From assembly GCA_016297945.1 (NCBI GenBank), contig JAEDFR010000037.1:1-19174 (forward strand): a stretch of DNA of 19,174 bases. Reading direction: 5' to 3'. Position numbers and translations under genes: made by a program. This DNA comes from Lachnospiraceae bacterium. GTDB taxonomy: Bacteria; Bacillota; Clostridia; Lachnospirales; Lachnospiraceae. Each line of letters starts with the position of its first letter. The first letter of the stretch is position 1. Shown here piece by piece: positions 7,426 to 14,466 of the stretch. The notes beneath the pieces were generated by a model, which was not told where the DNA came from, made no database searches, and worked only from the letters and a program-made list of their open reading frames with translations.

Positions 7426-8910
7426 TTAGAATGCGCAGGCTGCACGCACGGCTTTTTCCCAACCGCTTAAGAGTTGCTCTCTTTGCTCTTGGGAAATCGA
7501 CGGTTCAAACACGCAATCCACCTGATAATTATCAGAAAGTTCTTCCCTACTTTTCCAAAATCCGGCAGCAAGTCCTGCCAGATATGCAGCGCCCAATGCT
7601 GTTGTTTCACTGACAACCGGACGTTCTACCGGCACCCCCAGAATATCACTTTGAAACTGCATCAAAAGATTATTTTTTACCGCTCCGCCGTCTACTTTCA
7701 GTTTCTGCAGTTCAATCCCGCTGTCTAACATCATGGCACGAATGATATCCGTGGACTGATAGGCAAGCGAATCCAAAGTTGCTCTGACAAAATGTGCTTT
7801 GGTGGTTCCGCGGGTTAATCCAAACACGGCCCCTTTTGCATCCGGTTTCCAGTAAGGCGCCCCTAACCCGACAAAGGCGGGAACTACATAAACACCGTCA
7901 CTGTCAGAAACCGTTTGGGCCAGTTCCTCACTCTGCGGTGCACTGTCAATCATCTTTAATCCGTCACGCAGCCACTGAATGGCACTTCCGGCAACAAACA
8001 CACTGCCCTCCAGTGCGTATTCGACCTTTCCGTCAATCCCCCATGCAATGGTAGTCAACATGCCATGCTCTGATTTTGCCGGTTTTGTACCGGTATTCAT
8101 CAACATAAAGCAACCTGTACCATAGGTGTTTTTTGCCATGCCGGGTTCATAACACATCTGTCCGAACAAAGCCGCCTGCTGATCTCCTGCAATTCCCATA
8201 ATCGGTATGGCTGTATCAAAAAACTTTCCTTCTGTCTTTCCAAACAGCCCGCTTGAAGGACATACTTTTGGCATCATGGAAGCCGGTATTCCAAACAAAG
8301 CAAACAGTTCTTCATCCCATTGCAAATCATAGATATTGTATAAAAGTGTGCGGGATGCATTGCTGTAATCCGTTGCATGGACTTTTCCGCCTGTCATTTT
8401 GTATACTAACCACGTATCAACCGTTCCAAACAACAATTCACCCTTATTCGCTTTTTCTCTTGCGCCCTCTACATTATCCAAAATCCATTTTATTTTGGTG
8501 GCAGAGAAATAGGGATCAATCAAAAGCCCTGTTTTTTCACGTATCATCTCTTCCCTGCCGTCTTCAGACAGTTGCTTACAAATCTCTGAAGTCTGACGAG
8601 ACTGCCATACAATTGCGTGATAAATCGGTTCTCCGGTATTTTTATCCCAGACAATCGCCGTTTCTCTCTGGTTGGTAATCCCAATGGCGGCAATTTCCTG
8701 TGCTTTTATCTTTCCGTGCACCAAAACTTCCATATAAACATTTAAAACCGAGAGCCAGATTTCATTAGCGTCCTGCTCAACCCAACCCGGCTTCGGAAAA
8801 TACTGCGGGAATTCCTTTTGGGCACTTGCAACCATTTCTCCCCGCTTATTAAATAAAATCGCTCTGCTGCTGGTTGTCCCCTGATCAATTGCTAAAATGT
8901 ATTTTTCCAT
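7426..8910 (-). CDS. glpK: Glycerol kinase
   Basis: Phosphorylates glycerol to sn-glycerol 3-phosphate with ATP, in the cytoplasm. From the ATG at 8910 it has 494 residues, the normal family length. FGGY-kinase hallmarks: YILAIDQGTTSSRAI at the N-terminus, GWVEQDANEIW, GITNQRET, ATDYSNASRTLLYNI, GIAGDQQAALFGQ, KNTYGTGCFMLMNTG and KVDGGAVKNNLLMQFQSD. A TTG at 8922 would add four residues; the ATG is preferred since it gives the conserved start MEKYILAIDQG. GGAAG just upstream of the ATG and AAGGA upstream of the TTG are both possible ribosome sites. No glycerol facilitator or G3P dehydrogenase is adjacent. It follows the response regulator gene by about 58 bp with no clear terminator between, so they may share a transcript. 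Confidence 0.96.
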   Translation of the reverse strand: MEKYILAIDQGTTSSRAILFNKRGEMVASAQKEFPQYFPKPGWVEQDANEIWLSVLNVYMEVLVHGKIKAQEIAAIGITNQRETAIVWDKNTGEPIYHAIVWQSRQTSEICKQLSEDGREEMIREKTGLLIDPYFSATKIKWILDNVEGAREKANKGELLFGTVDTWLVYKMTGGKVHATDYSNASRTLLYNIYDLQWDEELFALFGIPASMMPKVCPSSGLFGKTEGKFFDTAIPIMGIAGDQQAALFGQMCYEPGMAKNTYGTGCFMLMNTGTKPAKSEHGMLTTIAWGIDGKVEYALEGSVFVAGSAIQWLRDGLKMIDSAPQSEELAQTVSDSDGVYVVPAFVGLGAPYWKPDAKGAVFGLTRGTTKAHFVRATLDSLAYQSTDIIRAMMLDSGIELQKLKVDGGAVKNNLLMQFQSDILGVPVERPVVSETTALGAAYLAGLAAGFWKSREELSDNYQVDCVFEPSISQEQREQLLSGWEKAVRAACAF

Positions 8911-8968
8911 TTTTTCTTCCAAATTACTTTTCCTTTTTCTGATTTATGTTCCCAATATATATCTTATA

Positions 8969-10018
8969 TTACCGCTTTGAAGCATCGCTGGCCGTATCAT
9001 ACAAAGCTTCTAATTCGGGACGGCATTTTAAAAACATCTTTCCAAGCTTTGGATCAAAATGTGTTCCAATCGATTCCTCGATTATCGAAAAGGCCTTATC
9101 GTAAGTATAAGCTTCCTTATAGCATCGCATGCTGACAAGTGCATCAAACACATCCGCAAGCGCCATTATCCTTGCTTCAATTGGTATTTCTTCTCCTAAC
9201 AACCCATCCGGATACCCTGAGCCATCCCACTTTTCATGGTGATAATGAGCAACATTTTCCGCAACTTTTACAAAATCAGATTCCTCGATATCTTCCAAAA
9301 TCTGCTTAACAATTTTAGCTCCTTCAGCAGAATGTTTTTTCATCTCAGCATATTCCTCAGGTGTAAATCTTCCCTGCTTGCGAAGAATTCTGTCATTGAC
9401 CGCAATCTTTCCCAAATCATGCATTGACGCAGCTCTGACAACCATATCAAGAAAGCTGTTCGATAATCCATCCTGTTCTTTCGAAAGTCTTTCTGCAAAG
9501 ATTCTCACAACCATACTTGTCCGCTTGATATGTCCGCCTGTGGAAAGGTCCCGGCTCTCTACCATTGCTGCCATACCCAAAACCATCATTTCCTGAATTT
9601 GCTTTATATGCATAGTACGAGCTTCTAACTGTCCCGCAAGATCACGGCGGAGCGCTTCCAATTCAAGAGCATGTCCGATTCTAGAAAGCATAACATTCAG
9701 TACAAAGGGCTTTGTGATAAAATCCATGGCTCCTTCTTTGAGGCAACGACTTTCAATCTGCGGATCATTGTCAGCAGTAAGAAAAATAATCGGAATTTCC
9801 GCAAGTTTCAGATTTTCCCGTATTTTCTCCATGACCTCAAATCCATCCATTTCCGGCATATTGATGTCTAACAGAATAAGATCACAACTCATCTTTTTCA
9901 AAAAATCCAATGCCTGTTCGCCTGATGATACTGCAGTGATTTTATAATAATCCGATAGTGCTCTTTTTGCTGTAGAAAGGTTTATTTTATCGTCATCAAC
10001 AATTAACAAATGGTACAT
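8969..10018 (-). CDS. Response regulator: receiver domain plus HD-GYP phosphodiesterase (RpfG-like)
   Basis: About 349 residues. The receiver domain (first ~120) reads MYHLLIVDDDKIN, with phospho-acceptor Asp in LILLDINMPEMDG, the Thr in IFLTAD and the Lys in FITKPF. A helical linker leads to an HD-GYP domain with HDLGKIAV, HHEKWDGSGYPDG, PIEARIMALADVFDALV and GTHFDPK, all expected metal and GYP residues present. Such RpfG-type proteins cleave c-di-GMP when phosphorylated. The ATG at 10018 is chosen because AGGAGG stands 4-9 bp upstream and the receiver begins right there. An in-frame ATG at 10153 would add 45 residues that lack a ribosome site and resemble the tail of a signalling protein. 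No partner kinase is adjacent. glpK follows on the same strand. Confidence 0.88.
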   Translation of the reverse strand: MYHLLIVDDDKINLSTAKRALSDYYKITAVSSGEQALDFLKKMSCDLILLDINMPEMDGFEVMEKIRENLKLAEIPIIFLTADNDPQIESRCLKEGAMDFITKPFVLNVMLSRIGHALELEALRRDLAGQLEARTMHIKQIQEMMVLGMAAMVESRDLSTGGHIKRTSMVVRIFAERLSKEQDGLSNSFLDMVVRAASMHDLGKIAVNDRILRKQGRFTPEEYAEMKKHSAEGAKIVKQILEDIEESDFVKVAENVAHYHHEKWDGSGYPDGLLGEEIPIEARIMALADVFDALVSMRCYKEAYTYDKAFSIIEESIGTHFDPKLGKMFLKCRPELEALYDTASDASKR

Positions 10019-10231
10019 ATCGTCCTCCTGAGCCATATCTCCGGCCGCTTCGTATTCAAAATCCTCTACTAATACAACAATTTCATCAAGCTGAGATTTT
10101 AAAGGCTGACCATTTAGCAAATACCCGGACATCTCATCACATAATCTTTTCATTTCATCGAAATCATATATTTTATTTCATTTAAAAAACCGTTAAATTC
10201 AATGTAGCATAATTTGTCTAAAACAACAAGA

Positions 10232-10324
10232 ATTTCCAAAATGGAAATGTCGGATATTGCCAAAAGTGGGAATATCGAAAAATTGCAAATAATGAATATA
10301 TCAGAGAATTCCAGAAATGGAAAT
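10232..10324. repeat. Cluster of three TTnCCA...TGGnAA dyads between pncB and the HD-GYP regulator
   Basis: Dyad 1 is ATTTCCA-AAA-TGGAAAT (10232-10248, perfect). Dyad 2 is GATATTGCCA-N4-TGGGAATATC (10253-10276, one mismatch). Dyad 3 is TTCCA-GAAA-TGGAA with flanking ATATC (10309-10326). They share the core nCCA/TGGn and GATATT arms. They lie 210-310 bp upstream of the response regulator start. They could be binding sites of one regulator or small hairpins; no regulator can be named. Confidence 0.4.
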
Positions 10325-10336
10325 ATCAAAAATAAT

Positions 10337-10372
10337 AATTCGCACCGAATTATTAAAAATCCGATGCGAATT
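10337..10372 (-). terminator. Terminator of the nrtR-pncA-pncB operon
   Basis: AATTCGCA (10337-10344) pairs with TGCGAATT (10365-10372), with further inner pairs broken by single mismatches. On the minus strand it is followed by ATTATTTTTG. It lies 15 bp after the pncB stop codon. Confidence 0.7.
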
Positions 10373-10386
10373 GTATTACTTATTTT

Positions 10387-11586
10387 TTATTCATTTTCCA
10401 TGCGCCAGTCAATACATCTTTGTAAATAATGTACATAGTCCGGATTTTTGCACATACCCTTGCCCGGAGTATCCGAAATCTTGGCAACATCCATACCGTT
10501 ACATGCGGTTGTTTTCATAACAATATTGAGAGCCGGAACATCTGTATCATTGGCAATATAGGTTCCGATTCCGAAAGCAACCTTTGCTTTATCCTTAAAA
10601 TACCGATACAGTTTGTCAGCCTTTTCAAAGTTTAAGCTGTCACTAAACAACAAAGTCTTGGTCTTGGGATCAATTTCAAGTGCCTTATAATGTTCAATCA
10701 TCTTATCGCCCCATTCAATCGGATCGCCACTGTCATGCCGAAGACCGCTGAATAAGGTCGCATAGGTCAATTGAAAATCTTTTAAGAAACAGTTAGTTGT
10801 AATGGCATCGGTAAGTGCAGTTCCGTTTAAGACACCATATTCTTTTACCCATGCATCAAGCGCATACCAGTTGGAATATGCCGGGTTGTGCTTGTGATTT
10901 CCCTGTCCGACACACATAATCCATTCATGTGCCATGGTTCCTACCGGTGTCAGCCCAAATTTCTTTGCCAGATAAACATTGGATGTTCCAACGAATTTGG
11001 AATACGGATAGTTAGCTTTTGCTAATTCTTGTATTGCAAGCTCCTGTGCCTCTGCTGACAGTCTTCTACGCAGACCAAATTCACTGAAAGCCCCCAGTTG
11101 ATATGTTCCGTCTGTTAAAAGCTGTATCTTTTTTTGTAGTCTTTCCCGAAAACTCTTCATTAATTTTTCATAATCATACGCCATTCTGAAATAAACTTCA
11201 TTGACGATTGCCAAAGTCGGAATTTCATACATGGAAGTATTGAGCCATGTGCCCTTTGTTTCGATTGCCAGACCGCATTCGGCATTGGTCGTAATTTCAA
11301 AATCTTCATAGCGCGGTTTCCACAATCTTAAGAAATCAACATAGGAACCTTTGATCCATTTGATATGATTCAGATACTCCAGTTCATCCTCCGTAAATCT
11401 CAAATTGCAATATAACCGAATCTGTCTCTTAATTTCCTCAACCATTTCATCCGTAAAATGCACATCTTTGTTGCGGCATTTAAAGCTCCATGTCGTTTTA
11501 TAATCACTAAACTGATGATAAATTGCCTGTCCCATAGACATTTTATACATGTCTGTTTCCAATAAACTTACAATAATCTGCTCCAT
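10387..11586 (-). CDS. pncB: Nicotinate phosphoribosyltransferase
   Basis: Converts nicotinate and PRPP to nicotinate mononucleotide, the committed step of Preiss-Handler NAD salvage. 399 residues, the usual size of the bacterial short form. Recognisable parts are the N-terminal SLLETDMYKMSMGQAIYH, the region FGLRRRLSAEAQ, GTSNVYLAKKFGLTPVGTMAHEWI and the active-site SGLRHDSGDPIEWGDKMI, whose His is the conserved phosphorylated residue. The C-terminal part has LNFEKADKLYRYF and FGIGTYIAND, typical of the phosphoribosyl-binding side. AAGGAG lies 7 bp before the ATG. It is third in the nrtR-pncA-pncB operon, 54 bp after pncA, so nicotinamide is deamidated and the nicotinate captured by consecutive genes. 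A terminator follows. Confidence 0.95.
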   Translation of the reverse strand: MEQIIVSLLETDMYKMSMGQAIYHQFSDYKTTWSFKCRNKDVHFTDEMVEEIKRQIRLYCNLRFTEDELEYLNHIKWIKGSYVDFLRLWKPRYEDFEITTNAECGLAIETKGTWLNTSMYEIPTLAIVNEVYFRMAYDYEKLMKSFRERLQKKIQLLTDGTYQLGAFSEFGLRRRLSAEAQELAIQELAKANYPYSKFVGTSNVYLAKKFGLTPVGTMAHEWIMCVGQGNHKHNPAYSNWYALDAWVKEYGVLNGTALTDAITTNCFLKDFQLTYATLFSGLRHDSGDPIEWGDKMIEHYKALEIDPKTKTLLFSDSLNFEKADKLYRYFKDKAKVAFGIGTYIANDTDVPALNIVMKTTACNGMDVAKISDTPGKGMCKNPDYVHYLQRCIDWRMENE

Positions 11587-11640
11587 TGTTTTACTCCTTT
11601 TGTTTTTTCATATACTATCCACAGGTAGCCATACAACCGT

Positions 11641-12177
11641 CTATACAATATCAATCTGGCATGTTTTCATTGCATCAATCGCGGTCCTATGTGTATCCGG
11701 TGTCACACACGCACATGCTTTTTCAATCACTTTAACCTGTGCTTCGTACAAATTAGCCTTTGCTAACAGCACATTGCTGATTACGCATATTCCGGTACAT
11801 ACACCTACAAATTCAATTTCGGTATCGTATGTATTTTCACATATTCCTTTCAGCTTTGTGGCTAAATCCGCGCTACCGAAGGTAGGCTTGTCGACAATGG
11901 TATATTGTCCGTCATACTTTTCTTTTACGGCTGCCATGACATCTGCATTAATTTCCCAGCCCTCTGTATTTTTTATACAGTGAGGCACAGGTAACTTTTT
12001 ACCTTCCTGCGTTTCCATATAGTTTTCGTTATGTGTATCCCTGGTTAAAAAGATATGATCATAGTTGCCGTTTCGAACAACATCCACAACCTGTGATATG
12101 GTATTGGCACATTCCTCATTTCCCAATACTCCTGTCAAAAAATCATTCTGCATATCAATCACTACTAATACTTTCAT
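11641..12177 (-). CDS. pncA: Nicotinamidase (isochorismatase-fold amidohydrolase)
   Basis: Hydrolyses nicotinamide to nicotinate and ammonia. 178 residues. The predicted catalytic triad is D8 (VVIDMQNDF), K97 (VDKPTFGS) and C131 (GICVISN). Metal ligands are D47 and H49 (TRDTH) and H66 (VPHC), matching the D-x-H...H set of nicotinamidases. The length and position between nrtR and pncB support nicotinamidase over other isochorismatase-like hydrolases. AAAGGAAG precedes the ATG at 12177. It starts 39 bp after nrtR, without a visible promoter or terminator between. Confidence 0.92.
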   Translation of the reverse strand: MKVLVVIDMQNDFLTGVLGNEECANTISQVVDVVRNGNYDHIFLTRDTHNENYMETQEGKKLPVPHCIKNTEGWEINADVMAAVKEKYDGQYTIVDKPTFGSADLATKLKGICENTYDTEIEFVGVCTGICVISNVLLAKANLYEAQVKVIEKACACVTPDTHRTAIDAMKTCQIDIV

Positions 12178-12216
12178 ACTTATCTTCCTTTCTTGCTTTT
12201 TCGGTATGCCCCGGGA

Positions 12217-13035
12217 CTAATAACCATTTTTATACCGGTATAACAACGACTTTTTCCCACCGGTAACCGAGACTCCTTTCTTATCAAGCGCGACTACCTT
12301 ATCCTGAATCTTATCTCTGAAATTCGTCTTATATAGCGTCTTTCCCAAAAGTATCTCATATACCTTTTGCAAATCCGGCAGGGTAAATTCCTCCGGCATC
12401 AGGTTAAATGCAATATCGGTATATTCCACCTTGTTGCGAATCCTGAGTAGTCCTTCCATCACAATTTCTGCATGATCAAATGCCAATGCTTCTTCGCTTT
12501 GCAGTCTCGGAACATAGTTTTCAATCTGAAGGATTCCATTATGAAATGCTTTCTTTTCCAAAGAATATTTCATAAAAACTCCTAGTGTCTCATTTTTCAA
12601 AATCATTTCTTCATCCGTCATACTGACATCGAACCATGCTGCCTCACTCGCATCCGAACCTGCATGAGCCTCGACAATCGGAATTAATGCTATATAAGCC
12701 ACATCTATGACACGCATACGTGGATCGCGGTCCGGCTGGCTCATTGTATAAAGTTGTTCCAGATAGATATCGGAAAGTCCTGTTTCCTCATATAGCTCTC
12801 TTACAGCTGCCCGATAGGTCGATTCATCATATTCAACAAACCCACCTGCAAGAGCCCAGCAATCCATAAAAGGATGATCTTTTCTCCGGATTAGCAAAAC
12901 CTTTAACCCATCCAGCTTTTCATTCATACCAAGCACCAGTATATCAACCGTAACAGATGGTCTTTTATAATCACCGGGATTGTACTGCGACAGGAATTCT
13001 TTTTCCGTAAGTCCGTTCGCATTTCTCTTTTCCAT
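12217..13035 (-). CDS. nrtR: NrtR-type NAD-biosynthesis regulator (Nudix domain plus winged helix)
   Basis: 272 residues. The N-terminal Nudix domain (about 25-165) contains an intact Nudix box from G65, matching Gx5Ex7REUxEExGU in GFVEYDE...RELYEETGL. The C-terminal winged helix-turn-helix (about 195-272) carries the family signature FTLPDLQKVYEILLGKTLYKTNFRDKI. Known NrtR proteins repress NAD synthesis/salvage genes and are released by ADP-ribose. Being first in an operon with pncA and pncB fits a local autoregulator of nicotinamide salvage. Many NrtR proteins have lost Nudix catalysis; the intact box here means ADP-ribose hydrolysis is possible as well. AAAGGAG lies 5 bp before the ATG, and the upstream promoter is overlaid with a dyad. 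The alternative is an ADP-ribose pyrophosphatase without a regulatory role, which is less likely given the winged helix. Confidence 0.92.
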   Translation of the reverse strand: MEKRNANGLTEKEFLSQYNPGDYKRPSVTVDILVLGMNEKLDGLKVLLIRRKDHPFMDCWALAGGFVEYDESTYRAAVRELYEETGLSDIYLEQLYTMSQPDRDPRMRVIDVAYIALIPIVEAHAGSDASEAAWFDVSMTDEEMILKNETLGVFMKYSLEKKAFHNGILQIENYVPRLQSEEALAFDHAEIVMEGLLRIRNKVEYTDIAFNLMPEEFTLPDLQKVYEILLGKTLYKTNFRDKIQDKVVALDKKGVSVTGGKKSLLYRYKNGY

Positions 13036-13053
13036 ATGGTCTCCTTTCTTAAT

Positions 13054-13070
13054 AGTTGCTTTTTACTACT
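13054..13070. promoter_or_regulatory. Second putative NrtR operator (imperfect)
   Basis: AGTTGCTTTTTACTACT has the same 17-bp layout as the dyad at 13089-13105, with two departures from symmetry. It lies exactly 35 bp from it, between the promoter and the nrtR start codon, covering the predicted leader. A regulator bound here would obstruct elongation or cooperate with the upstream site. Confidence 0.5.
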
Positions 13071-13083
13071 TTTTATATTTTGC

Positions 13084-13112
13084 ATTTTAGTAGCATTTCG
13101 CTACTTTGTCAA
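13084..13112 (-). promoter_or_regulatory. Promoter of the nrtR-pncA-pncB operon
   Basis: On the minus strand TTGACA (13107-13112) and TAAAAT (13084-13089) are separated by exactly 17 bp; -35 is perfect and -10 is a 5/6 match. Initiation near 13077 gives a leader of about 42 nt before the nrtR ATG at 13035. The spacer is almost wholly occupied by a palindrome, the hallmark of a repressible promoter. Confidence 0.75.
13089..13105. promoter_or_regulatory. Putative NrtR operator in the promoter spacer (perfect dyad)
   Basis: AGTAGCATTTCGCTACT: arms AGTAGC and GCTACT pair perfectly around 5 bp. It fills the -35/-10 spacer of the nrtR promoter. Autorepression is common in NrtR regulons, so NrtR is the natural candidate; the assignment is inference from position and symmetry. 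Confidence 0.6.
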
Positions 13113-13134
13113 CCGATTTTTACATCCGAAAGCG

Positions 13135-13262
13135 GGAAATATATATCTTTGTCCAAGAAATTTGGCGAGGTTTCTTGGTATTTCTTAGCGGCATAAGCGA
13201 ACAAAAATAATACCCGGTTTCAACTGTCTGAAGACGTAGTCTGAGTTTTGAAACCGGGCATC
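13135..13262. repeat. Palindromic element, copy 3 (truncated, opposite orientation)
   Basis: Reverse-oriented relative to the copies at 5288 and 7175. It retains one arm (TATCTTTGTCC, then TTCTTAGCGGCATAAGCGAAC) and the central hairpin, CCCGGTTTCAA (13213-13223) with TTGAAACCGGG (13248-13258). The loop is identical to copy 2. The other arm and both outer ends are missing. It sits between a DUF4132-like gene remnant, whose stop is 2 bp away, and the nrtR promoter. Confidence 0.8.
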
Positions 13263-13264
13263 AT

Positions 13265-13604
13265 TTAACAAATCTGCTCCATAATATAGGGATCTTTTAT
13301 CTTATGATCCTGTGCGAATAACAAAATCTTTGACATAATCTCTGCTGTTTTGGGATCATCATCCACAAACGGCAGGAAGATTTTACCTCTGCCGGCAGAA
13401 TGTACCGGAAGCACATTGATCTGATGGCCTCCCAATTGATGAATGACGCCGCTGCCAAGATGAATACTGTATTTACCATGGCTACCATCAATGATTGCGT
13501 GGTTATCTTTTAGGACTACATTATCCAGTTTAAACAATTCCAGATTAAACTTCACAATCACACTTCTCATTTCAATGGTCGAGTGACTTGTCAAAGGATC
13601 CACA
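13265..13604 (-). pseudogene. 3' fragment of a DUF4132 (MolR/YehI-like) gene
   Basis: The last ~112 codons of a much larger protein remain. Segments recalling the C-terminus of DUF4132/MolR-type proteins are LFKLDNVVLKDNHAIIDG, YSIHLGSGVIHQLGG, LPVHSAGRGKIFLPFVDDDPKTAEIMSKILLF and HKIKDPYIMEQI; full-length members usually exceed 1000 residues. The function of the family is poorly known. The fragment is joined at about 13604 to the 5' end of a xylanase gene in another frame and has no start or ribosome site of its own. The assignment is from memory of the family and is moderately sure; the broken state is clear. Confidence 0.65.
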
Positions 13605-14123
13605 CTTATTTTCATCATAGTCTTCATGGAAAAACCACTCCGGTGTCTGAGAGTGCCATACGAGTACATGTCCTCTTACCTGAATTTTTTTCTCCTCTTT
13701 TATACAGCTTTCATTATATGTCTTAATTTCCCTTAAAATGGTATCAGCCAAGGTAAAATCCAAAACCGGGAATCCGTCATCTCCAATTGTAGGCTGCTGT
13801 CCTAAAAATGATTCCGGCTTCATCTCATTTTCCATGGTTACACTGTTGAATTGAGATGTAGCCACTTCCATTCTGGCAGAATTTGAAAGTGCCGCTGCCG
13901 GCAGGCATACTCCCGCTTTTCCTTCAAAGTCTCTGTCAAAAACATAGCGAAGTGTTTGTTTATCGGCTTCTTCCCATTCAACATTCTCTGCCTTTTCTAT
14001 TTTTACCGCATTCTCGTCTCCATTCTCCACATCCCCACTCTTAACACTTGAACATCCCCACAATAAAAAAGTGGCGGACAGAATCACAAGAAATTTCAGC
14101 TTATTTTTCAGTTTTCTTTTCAT
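13572..14123 (-). pseudogene. 5' fragment of a GH10 endo-1,4-beta-xylanase lipoprotein gene
   Basis: The reading frame begins with a lipoprotein signal peptide (basic MKRKLKNKLK, hydrophobic core, LLWGC with C24). After a short acidic linker it enters a GH10 domain: CLPAAALSN, FNSVTMENEMKPESFLG, the helix with LADTI and VRGHVLVWHSQTPEWFF. Homology stops after HEDYDENK near 13605, followed by about ten unrelated residues and a stop. The acid/base and nucleophile glutamates of GH10 lie further on and are absent, so no catalysis is possible. GGGAGGAAAAGG precedes the ATG. An intact GH10 enzyme would hydrolyse plant xylan at the cell surface. A LytTR-type repeat pair lies about 140 bp upstream. 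Confidence 0.88.
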
Positions 14124-14263
14124 CCTTTTCCTCCCGTTTCTTTAGAACAATTCAGTACTTACATCATATGATAAAAAACGAGAGAGCCTTTTTCTTCTCA
14201 TCTATTGCTATTGTTTTGCATATTATTGCTATTCAGCCATGCAAGAATCAGATATTTTTTTAT

Positions 14264-14293
14264 ACGAAATGGTATTTTTATTGTATGAAAAGG
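14264..14293 (-). promoter_or_regulatory. Putative LytTR-type direct repeat upstream of the GH10 remnant
   Basis: On the minus strand CCTTTTCAT and CCATTTCGT are spaced by 12 bp (21-bp period), the 9-12-9 geometry known for AgrA/LytTR binding sites. CCATTTCGT agrees with the published degenerate repeat [TA][AC][CA]GTTN[AG][TG] at seven of nine positions. A nearly identical pair lies at 16765-16794. No good -10 stands at the expected distance here, which fits decay along with the gene downstream. Most of 14124-14466 is otherwise non-coding and AT-rich. Confidence 0.5.
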
Positions 14294-14374
14294 AGTTTTA
14301 ATGGTAATTTTAAGTCCAATCCTACTGCAAATCACATTTAATTTATTTCTACTGAATATACAAGAATCCGTATA

Positions 14375-14403
14375 TTTACATTTTTAATAAAGTCATTTAT
14401 AAT
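14375..14403 (+). promoter_or_regulatory. Promoter of the DUF4160/DUF2442 pair
   Basis: TTTACA (14375-14380) and TATAAT (14398-14403) are 17 bp apart; -35 is a 5/6 match and -10 is perfect. Initiation near 14410 gives a leader of about 57 nt to the ATG at 14467. Confidence 0.65.
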
Positions 14404-14466
14404 ATAAGAACTAACACTGCTAAATCGGTTTTCTTTTCTACATGCAATTCTTTATATCACATTTGA

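Noticed and set aside
8253..8678. Plus-strand open frame of 141 codons
   Set aside because: Antisense to glpK, whose whole length is conserved; composition is that of a reverse-strand shadow.
11549..11983. Plus-strand hydrophobic open frame of 144 codons
   Set aside because: It overlaps pncA and the start of pncB on the other strand; the apparent membrane segments come from the reversed codons.
13036..13134. Riboswitch upstream of the NAD salvage operon
   Set aside because: The leader is only about 42 nt, too short for known NAD or other metabolite riboswitches, and is better explained by protein operators.
14410..14466. Structured leader or antitoxin RNA before the DUF4160 gene
   Set aside because: No stable stem or repeat is visible in this AT-rich 57 nt.
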